This document shows, piece after piece, positions 35,994-42,120 of a stretch of 42,120 nucleotides of DNA (position 1 is the stretch's first letter; the number at the start of each line of letters is the position of its first letter). Location of the stretch: positions 1 through 42,120 of the forward strand of contig JAKQJM010000009.1 of the NCBI GenBank assembly GCA_029561145.1. Reading direction: 5' to 3'. This DNA comes from Pseudomonadota bacterium. GTDB taxonomy: Bacteria > Pseudomonadota > Gammaproteobacteria > Xanthomonadales > Rhodanobacteraceae. The translations under genes and the position numbers were made by a program. The notes beneath the pieces were generated by a model. That model saw nothing but the letters and a program-made list of their open reading frames with translations, did no database searches and was not told the origin of the DNA.

Positions 35994-36608
35994 ATGACCC
36001 TTGTTATACGCGACGTGCGCGAGCACGAGCTCGATTCCGTGCTCGCCCTCAACAACGCCGTCGGCCCCCGCATCCTTGCACTCGATGCGACGAGCATGCG
36101 CTGGTTTTTCAATTGCGCGCTTTACTTCCGGGTCGCCGAGATCGACGGCGTCATCGCCGGGTTCCTGATCGCGCTGCGTGAAACCTCGAGTTATGCGAGC
36201 CCGAATTTCCTCTGGTTCCGCGAACGCTACCCGGAATTCGTGTACATCGATCGCATCGTCATCGCCGAACCGTACCGCGGCCTCGGGCTTGGCCGGGTCT
36301 TCTACTGCGATGTCACCAGCTATGCCGAGCTGCGCGTGCCGCTGCTCACCTGCGAAGTATTCCTCGAACCTCGCGACGACGTCGCGGTGCTGTTTCACGG
36401 CACCTATGGCTTCCAGGAAGTGGGCCAGCAGATGATGGAAGGCGTCGGCCGCCACGTCAGCCTGCTGGCCAAGTCGCTGTGCAGTTTCGAATTCGTGCGC
36501 GACACCTACCTGAAATCCGGCAGCGGCGAACTGCCTGACCAGCCCTGGCTCGCCGAGCGGGCCGAGATCCGGGCGACGCCGCGAATCGTGCGCGCGAGCG
36601 CAGGCTGA
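35994..36608 (+). CDS. GNAT family acetyltransferase
   Basis: A 204-residue GCN5-related N-acetyltransferase; the acceptor is not known. Motif A is VYIDRIVIAEPYRGLGLGRVFY, with the acetyl-CoA loop RGLGLG at 95-100. Beta-strands before it (FRVAEIDGVIAGFLIAL) and the following C-terminal part (CEVFLEPRDDVAVLFHGTYGFQEVG) fit the fold. The ATG at 35994 aligns with the family N terminus and has GGAG at 35979-35982; the frame is open from 35952. minC follows after 9 nt, so the gene is probably cotranscribed with minCDE. A GATAATC element lies at 35930. Confidence 0.9.
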   Translation: MTLVIRDVREHELDSVLALNNAVGPRILALDATSMRWFFNCALYFRVAEIDGVIAGFLIALRETSSYASPNFLWFRERYPEFVYIDRIVIAEPYRGLGLGRVFYCDVTSYAELRVPLLTCEVFLEPRDDVAVLFHGTYGFQEVGQQMMEGVGRHVSLLAKSLCSFEFVRDTYLKSGSGELPDQPWLAERAEIRATPRIVRASAG

Positions 36609-36617
36609 TTCCAGGCA

Positions 36618-37385
36618 ATGGTGGAGTCATCGCGAAATCTCGAACCGGCGGCCGAACTGAAGTTCGGCCAGGTCGGCATCGCCAACCTGCGCCTGAAGCG
36701 ATTCGATGCGGAGGCAATGTCGGCAGAACTTGCGCTCCGACTGAAGAGCGCGCCGCAGTTGTTCCTGCGCACGCCGGTCGTGCTGGATCTCAGTCACCTG
36801 CCCGGCCTGCCCGGCGAGAACGAGGTGCGCGACCTGTTCGCGCGCATCCGCGCGGCCGGCATGCTTCCGGTCGGCTTGTCCTACGGAACCAGCGAAAACG
36901 AGGCGCTGGCGCGAAGTCTCGATCTGCCGCTGTTCGCCAAATTCCGCGCAGCCTTCGAGCGCGCGGGCGAACCGGCGGTGGAGGTTTCGACCGCAGCGCA
37001 AGCGCCGGCGGAAACATCGACCCGCTCGACTCCGCCACCGCCAGGTCGCAACGAGGGGCAGACCCTGCATCACGACAATCCGGTGCGTTCCGGACAGCAA
37101 GTCTATGCGCGTGGCGGAGATCTCGTGCTGACCAAACTGGTCGCCAACGGCGCCGAAGTGATTGCCGACGGATCGATCCATGTCTATGGCGCCCTGCGTG
37201 GGCGTGCCCTGGCTGGAGCACAGGGCAACACGAGTGCGCGCATCTACTGTCAGGAGTTCCACGCCGAACTGGTATCGATCGCGGGCCAGTACCGTGTGTT
37301 CGAGGATCTTCCGCCCGACCTTCGCGGCAAACCCGTGCAGGCCTGGCTGGAGGGGGAAAAACTGCTGCTGGCCAGGCTCGGCTGA
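36618..37385 (+). CDS. minC: Septum site-determining protein MinC
   Basis: A 255-residue inhibitor of FtsZ ring formation. The N-terminal FtsZ-inhibiting domain spans about 10-115 (ELKFGQVGIANLRLKRFD, TPVVLDLSHLPG). A Pro/Ala/Ser-rich linker (120-155) follows. The C-terminal beta-helix domain, which dimerises and binds MinD, begins at PVRSGQQVYARGGDLVL and includes NGAEVIADGSIHVYGALRGRALAG. The gene is first of minC-minD-minE, 9 nt after the GNAT gene. Confidence 0.96.
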   Translation: MVESSRNLEPAAELKFGQVGIANLRLKRFDAEAMSAELALRLKSAPQLFLRTPVVLDLSHLPGLPGENEVRDLFARIRAAGMLPVGLSYGTSENEALARSLDLPLFAKFRAAFERAGEPAVEVSTAAQAPAETSTRSTPPPPGRNEGQTLHHDNPVRSGQQVYARGGDLVLTKLVANGAEVIADGSIHVYGALRGRALAGAQGNTSARIYCQEFHAELVSIAGQYRVFEDLPPDLRGKPVQAWLEGEKLLLARLG

Positions 37386-37417
37386 CAGCGGATCACAAGA
37401 GCCAATGGAGAATGCAG

Positions 37418-38230
37418 TTGACTGAAATCATCGTCGTCACGTCCGGCAAGGGCGGCGTGGGCAAGACCACGACCAGCGCATCGTTGGCGGTGGGTCTGGC
37501 AAAGCGCGGCAAGAAAGTCGCCGTCATCGATTTCGATGTCGGCCTGCGCAACCTCGACCTGATCATGGGTTGCGAGCGCCGCGTCGTGTACGACTTCGTC
37601 AATGTCATCAATGGCGAATGCACGCTCAAGCAGGCACTGATCAAGGACAAGCGCTACGACAGCCTGTTCGTGCTGGCCGCATCGCAGACGCGCGACAAGG
37701 ATGCGCTGACCAGGGAGGGCGTGGAAACCGTCCTCAATGGCCTGCGTGAAGACGGCTTCGATTTCGTCATCTGCGATTCCCCGGCAGGTATCGAAAAAGG
37801 CGCTGCGCTGGCCATGTATTTCGCAGACCGTGCGGTGGTGGTGGTCAACCCGGAAGTGTCGAGCGTGCGGGATTCCGATCGTATCCTCGGCCTGCTTGCG
37901 AGCAAGACGCGCCGTGCCGAGCTGGGCAATGGCGCGGTTGGACAGCATTTGCTGCTGACCCGTTACAACCCGAATCGCGTCGAGTCCGGCGACATGATGA
38001 GCATCGCCGACGTGCAGGAGATCCTCGGTATCGACGTGGTCGGCGTGATCCCCGAATCCGAAGGAGTGCTGGCAGCATCGAACGCCGGCGTTCCAGTCAT
38101 CCTTGATGAAGGCTCTAACGCCGGTCATGCCTACGAGGACGCGGTGGCCCGCCTGCTCGGCGAATCCCGGCCGCTGCGCTTCATCGAAGCCAACAAGAAA
38201 GGCCTCTTCGCACGGATTTTCGGGAGCTGA
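37418..38230 (+). CDS. minD: Septum site-determining protein MinD (TTG start proposed)
   Basis: A 270-residue membrane-binding ATPase that recruits MinC and oscillates with MinE. The deviant Walker [11 protein letters not shown] follows directly after the N terminus (Lys11 and Lys16), with Walker-like [10 protein letters not shown] and switch [13 protein letters not shown]. The amphipathic membrane-targeting helix ends the protein (GLFARIFGS). The ATG at 37412 is only 1 nt from GGAG (37407-37410), too close to be used. The in-frame TTG at 37418 has 7-nt spacing and gives [12 protein letters not shown], matching MinD of related bacteria and exactly 270 residues. The upstream gap to minC is 32 nt; minE follows after 2 nt. 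Confidence 0.93.
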   Translation: MTEIIVVTSGKGGVGKTTTSASLAVGLAKRGKKVAVIDFDVGLRNLDLIMGCERRVVYDFVNVINGECTLKQALIKDKRYDSLFVLAASQTRDKDALTREGVETVLNGLREDGFDFVICDSPAGIEKGAALAMYFADRAVVVVNPEVSSVRDSDRILGLLASKTRRAELGNGAVGQHLLLTRYNPNRVESGDMMSIADVQEILGIDVVGVIPESEGVLAASNAGVPVILDEGSNAGHAYEDAVARLLGESRPLRFIEANKKGLFARIFGS

Positions 38231-38232
38231 GC

Positions 38233-38508
38233 ATGGGAATCCTCGACTTCTTCAAGACCAAACCGAAGAACACCGCCAACGTCGCCAAGGAACGCCTGCG
38301 CATCATCGTCGCCCAGGAGCGCGCCCAGCGTGGCACGCCCGATTACCTGCCGACGTTGCGACGCGAGATCCTCGAAGTAATCAAGAAATACGTGAACGTC
38401 GATCCGGACGCCGTACTGATAAATGTCGAGCGCGACGGCGACCATGAAGTCCTCGAACTGTCGGTGGCCCTGCCCGAGAAGGGTGCTGCCGCCATCGGCG
38501 AGAACTGA
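38233..38508 (+). CDS. minE: Cell division topological specificity factor MinE
   Basis: A 91-residue protein that stimulates MinD ATPase and confines MinC/MinD away from mid-cell. The N-terminal membrane-binding segment MGILDFFK is followed by the MinD-binding helix ([18 protein letters not shown]) and the C-terminal dimerisation domain ([32 protein letters not shown]-like end). It begins 2 nt after minD and its stop lies 6 nt before the next start. Confidence 0.97.
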   Translation: MGILDFFKTKPKNTANVAKERLRIIVAQERAQRGTPDYLPTLRREILEVIKKYVNVDPDAVLINVERDGDHEVLELSVALPEKGAAAIGEN

Positions 38509-38514
38509 GCGCGC

Positions 38515-39000
38515 TTGCTGCGGCTCGCCGACATCGATGTGGATGCGCTTGGCGAGCTGCTGCAAGGCCATGGGCTGCAGTTGCAGGTCGTCGCCGACCA
38601 TTTGCCGATTCCGGGCAGCTATTGGGGCGATCCGGAAGCCGGCCTGATCGGGTCCACGGTATTTGCGCGCACCGACACGCCGATACACTCGGTCCTGCAT
38701 GAAGCCTGTCACCTGATCGTGATGCCGGCCGAACGCCGTGCCGATGTGCACACCAACGCCACCGATTCGATCGCCGAGGAGGATGCCGCCTGCTACCTGC
38801 AGATTGTCCTTGCCGATGCATTGGCCGGTGTCGGCAGCAAGCGCCTCATGGCCGACATGGACGAATGGGGTTACACATTCCGCCTCGGCTCAACGCGCGC
38901 ATGGTTCGAATCCGATGCGATGGACGCGCGGCAATGGTTGCAGCAGCACGCGCTGATCCCGGACCACGCTGCCACGTTCGGCATCGCCGCATCCGCCTGA
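38515..39000 (+). CDS. Uncharacterised small HExxH protein in the min operon
   Basis: A 161-residue protein of no assigned function. It carries a zinc-metallopeptidase-like motif HSVLHEACHLIV (HExxH at 62-66), and acidic residues at 87-89 (SIAEEDAACYLQ) about 22 residues later could supply a third ligand as in gluzincins. There is no signal peptide or membrane segment, so it should be cytosolic. The start is a TTG at 38515 (weak GAG upstream), 6 nt after the minE stop; a GTG at 38536-38538 is an alternative start. Its spacing places it as the last gene of GNAT-minC-minD-minE. Catalysis is not shown; the motif could also be coincidental in a non-enzymatic protein. Confidence 0.8.
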   Translation: MLRLADIDVDALGELLQGHGLQLQVVADHLPIPGSYWGDPEAGLIGSTVFARTDTPIHSVLHEACHLIVMPAERRADVHTNATDSIAEEDAACYLQIVLADALAGVGSKRLMADMDEWGYTFRLGSTRAWFESDAMDARQWLQQHALIPDHAATFGIAASA

Positions 39001-39223
39001 TTCGGCTACGGTGCCTGCCTGGCCGGAATCTGCCGCCCGGCATGCGGCGCGGCACACGACCGATCGCCGACCCAAGACACCCCGCCACGGCACTGCGCTG
39101 TTCGAAACATCGACGCGCAAGGCGCCGGCATTCCTGGCGCCATCAGCGCAGCGTCGACGCAACAATTCCGAAGAAACCGGCCGCGCATGTGCAATGCCTG
39201 CGCGACCGGTGCCGGGTCACTGA

Positions 39224-41932
39224 TCAGGGCACTTCGAAACCATCCTGGAAAATGATGTCGATCGGACCGCTCGGCAATGGCCAGGCCCAGGCACCACGGC
39301 CACGCGTGAACACCGCCAGCGTCGTGAAGCCACGGTCGACCGCCATGTCCCAGATCATCACGCGCGGCAGGCCATTCTCGAAGCGATACCAGACCGGAGT
39401 GGCCGCGCTGACGTCATCGGTGTAATAGAGACCCCAGTCCGTGCCGACGAAGACCTGGTTCGGCACCAGTGGATTGACTGCCACCGCATTGGCCGGAATG
39501 TTCGGCAGATTCCCGCTGATGTCGCGCCACGTGAAGGTCGTGCAGTTGTTCTGGCAATTGAACTGGTAGACATGGCCGGGCGTGGTCGGCGTGTTCTGGT
39601 CAAAGCCTCCGAGCACGGCATAGCCGACCGCAGTCGCTGCTGGATTGGCCGCATCGCCCACGTCGACAGTCACGTCCATCACCGGTCGGTTCGGCAGCAC
39701 GGCGTTGCCATTGGTCAGGTTGACCCAGGTCGCCGAGTTGGCCACGCCCTGGTTCATTCCGTAACCGAGTTGCACATTGCCGTCATTCGTTCCGACGACG
39801 ACGACACTCGGCGTCTTGGTCGCATGCGCGAGCTGGTTGATGAACGAACGATCGGCCAGGGTGCCTTTGGTCAGGTTCGGACTGTTCGCATACCAGCTGC
39901 TGCTCGGAATGGCACCGACCAGGGTTTCCCAAACGCGGTTCGTGCCGCCGAGCATGTAGCTGCAACCGAGCGCCGTGCTGCATCCACTGCCGGCCACGTC
40001 GAGCGCGCCATAACGATAGAGCTCGACAGGCATGACGAAGCTCAGCGTATCGCCGCCCCATCCGGAGCTTGCCGAGCTGATGCCGCCATTGGGGCCCGTC
40101 TGCGATACCACGAGCGCGCCGTTCTGGCTTGAGTAGTACCAGCGCAACTCATTGACCGGCTCGATGCGCGTGTAGATGCCGTCACCTCCGTTTCGCACCG
40201 TCCATTGCACGGGTGCCGGATTCGTATTGGTCCAGCGCGCCCATTCGCTGCCATTGTCCTGCGCACCGGCGCTGGCGCCGGGCGATACCGCCGTGGCGAA
40301 GTTGGCGGTGATGTCACCGGAGTAGAGCTCGATCGAGCCGATGGTCTGGTTGAGCGAGATGAAGGTCGGCCGATTCGCGGTACTGGAGCCTCCCGAGCCG
40401 AACTGCGCATTGGCCGTGTAGAAGACGCCGCCGTCGCTGCCACTCAGGACCTTGTTGCTGTCGTAACCGCCAAGGCCGTTCGGCAGGTAGGCCCGCGCAT
40501 GGTGATCGACGTGGACGTTGCCGTTTCCGTAGCCGCAGGTGATGTCCTGGAACGTCGTGCCGCCGTTGACCGATCGATACATGTCCACGCCGCTGAGCAA
40601 CACGGTTTCAGGATTGTTCGGATCCACCGTGAGTCCGGCGTCGTACCACATCTGCGTTCCGCCATTGGCGGCGTTGCTGCAGCCACCCGCCTGGATTCCC
40701 GTATTGGTCGAACGTTGCGTCCAGGTATCGCCGCCGTTGTCGCTGCGCCATACGCCGAGCACGTTGCTGTTCGTCGCATTGGCGCCCAATGCATAGAGGG
40801 TCGCCGGCTGGCTTGGCGCCTCGGCGATCTCAAGGCGTCCGAGCAGTTTTCCTGTCGGGTTGCCGTCTCCGGTTCCGGCCGGGAAACCATTGTTGAGCAA
40901 GGTCCAGTCACCGACTGCCGGGCAGCCGCTGGCCGGCAGCGTCGCACGATAGACGCCATTCGCGCCGAGATTCGCGAGATCCGGCTGTACCGTCGTCGGC
41001 AAGCCGCGCGTGCCGACTGCCGCAAACACGCGGGTTGCGCCCGCGCCGGCGTTTTGCACGATGAGCCCGGTGATGTCCTGGCGCTGGCTGCTGAATGCAT
41101 TGGTATAGCAGGGACCCGTCCAGTCGACGCCTGCATTGTTGGAAACGAACAATCCGGTCTTGGTGCCAACGATGATCGTGTCGGTATGGTTCGGATCGGT
41201 CCTGACCTTGCCTACCGCCTGGTATTGCGGGAAGCCGAGCGTCGCTGACGGCGGATAGAACGGATTGAACACGTCCTCGCCCAGCACGGTCCAGCTCTCA
41301 CCCTTGTCGACGCTCTTGAGTACACCGGACGAACCGAACGAGAACGAGCCGTAGCGGAGATCGCCCGTGCCGAGGTAGATCACGTTCGGATTGCTCGGCT
41401 CGATGTAGATCTCGCCGATTGCCGTGCTCGAGATCGCGCGATCACCGGTCACGTTGCGCCATGTGGTACTGGCGCTGCAGCAGTTCGTCGTCTTCCACAG
41501 GCCGCCGCCATCCGAAGCGGCGAACACGGTGTGCATGCCGTTGATGTCAGGACCGGTGGGATCGACAGCGACTACATTCGTGCGACCCGAGACCACCGTA
41601 CCGCTGTTGAGCAGCGGTGACGGACCGAGGAACGTCCAGCCATCCGGCGCGAGTGTCAAAGGCGATTCGGCCGAGCGTTGGTAGCTCTTTTCACCAGCGG
41701 GTACCCGGGAAGCAATCAGCGTGTCGGTGGACTTCGCTGCCTCGTACCAGGCCGGACTGAAATTCATCGTCGGATAGGAGACGCGGTGCGCCCAGTAGTC
41801 GCCCGCAATCGGCTTGGCCCAGGGCCCGACGCTGTCCGCATCGACTTCCTCGTGCCCGGACCAGGCGAAGACCGCCGCGCCCACTGCCGCCGATACCAGA
41901 ACAAGTGATGCCGCAACGTGGCGAAACTTCAT
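39224..41932 (-). CDS. Large secreted BNR/Asp-box propeller protein with C-terminal GFE tail
   Basis: A 902-residue exported protein. The signal peptide covers residues 1-24 (FRHVAASLVLVSAAVGAAVFA). The rest is made of many sialidase-type BNR/Asp-box repeats (for example KSVDKGESWTVLG, FVSNNAGVDWTGP, WRSDNGGDTWTQRS, YRSVNGGTTFQDI) and blades of a propeller-like fold like that of exo-alpha-sialidase or sortilin-type proteins; no sialidase arginine triad is evident, so I assign no enzyme activity. It ends PIDIIFQDGFEVP, the tail shared with the proteins at 1864 and 11691. The ATG at 41932 begins the signal peptide, with GGGGA 6-10 nt upstream; the frame is open from 42112. A GAAA-capped hairpin (41949-41962) lies in its leader. 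Confidence 0.88.
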   Translation of the reverse strand: MKFRHVAASLVLVSAAVGAAVFAWSGHEEVDADSVGPWAKPIAGDYWAHRVSYPTMNFSPAWYEAAKSTDTLIASRVPAGEKSYQRSAESPLTLAPDGWTFLGPSPLLNSGTVVSGRTNVVAVDPTGPDINGMHTVFAASDGGGLWKTTNCCSASTTWRNVTGDRAISSTAIGEIYIEPSNPNVIYLGTGDLRYGSFSFGSSGVLKSVDKGESWTVLGEDVFNPFYPPSATLGFPQYQAVGKVRTDPNHTDTIIVGTKTGLFVSNNAGVDWTGPCYTNAFSSQRQDITGLIVQNAGAGATRVFAAVGTRGLPTTVQPDLANLGANGVYRATLPASGCPAVGDWTLLNNGFPAGTGDGNPTGKLLGRLEIAEAPSQPATLYALGANATNSNVLGVWRSDNGGDTWTQRSTNTGIQAGGCSNAANGGTQMWYDAGLTVDPNNPETVLLSGVDMYRSVNGGTTFQDITCGYGNGNVHVDHHARAYLPNGLGGYDSNKVLSGSDGGVFYTANAQFGSGGSSTANRPTFISLNQTIGSIELYSGDITANFATAVSPGASAGAQDNGSEWARWTNTNPAPVQWTVRNGGDGIYTRIEPVNELRWYYSSQNGALVVSQTGPNGGISSASSGWGGDTLSFVMPVELYRYGALDVAGSGCSTALGCSYMLGGTNRVWETLVGAIPSSSWYANSPNLTKGTLADRSFINQLAHATKTPSVVVVGTNDGNVQLGYGMNQGVANSATWVNLTNGNAVLPNRPVMDVTVDVGDAANPAATAVGYAVLGGFDQNTPTTPGHVYQFNCQNNCTTFTWRDISGNLPNIPANAVAVNPLVPNQVFVGTDWGLYYTDDVSAATPVWYRFENGLPRVMIWDMAVDRGFTTLAVFTRGRGAWAWPLPSGPIDIIFQDGFEVP

Positions 41933-41948
41933 TGATTGTCCCCAGGAT

Positions 41949-41962
41949 CCGCCGAAAGGCGG
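41949..41962. other. Small GAAA-capped hairpin upstream of the BNR protein gene
   Basis: CCGCC-GAAA-GGCGG is a perfect 5-bp stem with a GAAA loop on the plus strand, just before the Shine-Dalgarno region of the gene starting at 41932. It would lie in the leader RNA or be an operator-like inverted repeat. Confidence 0.35.
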
Positions 41963-42083
41963 AGTCGACGGATGGTAAAGATCTTGCGCAGATCCGTCCA
42001 TGTGACGAATGGCGGTATGTGCCACCGGCAAACCGGTACGCCGCCAGTACCGCAAACCGACAAAGGTCGGGCGATTCGTGGGC

Positions 42084-42114
42084 GGATGCCGGCAGGCAAT
42101 TCCTGCCGGCATCC
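42084..42114. terminator. Strong inverted repeat at the right edge
   Basis: A perfect 13-bp stem (42084-42096 with 42102-42114) with a CAATT loop. Neither side has a T tract, so it may be an atypical terminator for a gene beyond the edge or another structured element upstream of the BNR gene. Confidence 0.5.
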
Positions 42115-42120
42115 TGTCCG

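Noticed and set aside
1-42120. CRISPR array, tRNA, rRNA, prophage or insertion sequence
   Set aside because: No regularly spaced repeats, cloverleaf, rRNA stretch, transposase or integrase reading frame was seen; the only tandem repeats are the 10- and 11-bp duplications listed.

Overview
The window is chromosomal DNA of a high-GC gammaproteobacterium. I place it in the Lysobacterales/Xanthomonadales, most likely a Rhodanobacteraceae relative. The reasons are the order asd-fimV-truA-trpF-trpB-trpA-accD, a min cluster followed by a small unnamed gene, DUF502, Stealth and RapA proteins of that lineage, and secreted proteins ending in a short 'IFxxGF(E/D)' tail. The lineage is an inference. I see no rRNA, tRNA, CRISPR array, prophage or insertion sequence.

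Layout. 1-8 kb: an exported YtcJ-type amidohydrolase cut by the left edge; a secreted esterase with a malectin-like domain; a small BON protein with its own terminator; a P-loop kinase followed by a radical SAM protein; a DUF502 membrane protein; and a convergent Sel1-repeat protein. 8-16 kb: an M13 metallopeptidase lipoprotein, an orphan Stealth phosphotransferase, a second tailed secreted protein, and RapA. 16-26.6 kb, minus strand: prmB-aroC, asd, fimV (with terminator), then the coupled truA-trpF-trpB-trpA-accD block, covering aromatic amino acid, aspartate-family and fatty acid precursor supply plus tRNA modification. 26.7-32.6 kb: SCO-psd, a conserved hypothetical, MltD, and HerA-like ATPase-greB. 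32.6-35.8 kb, minus strand: a DesK-like kinase and NarL-type regulator pair followed by a membrane-anchored SRPBCC/GyrI-like protein. 36-39 kb: GNAT-minC-minD-minE plus a small HExxH protein. 39.2-42 kb: a large secreted BNR/beta-propeller protein with the third tail.

Most of the window is housekeeping. The observations most worth pursuing are the near-identical C-terminal tail (D-x-I-F-x-x-G-F-[ED]-x-P at the extreme C terminus) on three otherwise unrelated exported proteins, the uncharacterised HExxH protein at the end of the min operon, a cluster of AGGA motifs in the accD leader, two genes whose -10 boxes lie 6 nt from the ATG (leaderless candidates), and a perfect 10-bp tandem repeat upstream of a hypothetical gene. 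Several gene starts were moved downstream of the longest ORF on the basis of ribosome-binding sites, stop-start overlaps or family alignment; the reasons are given per gene.
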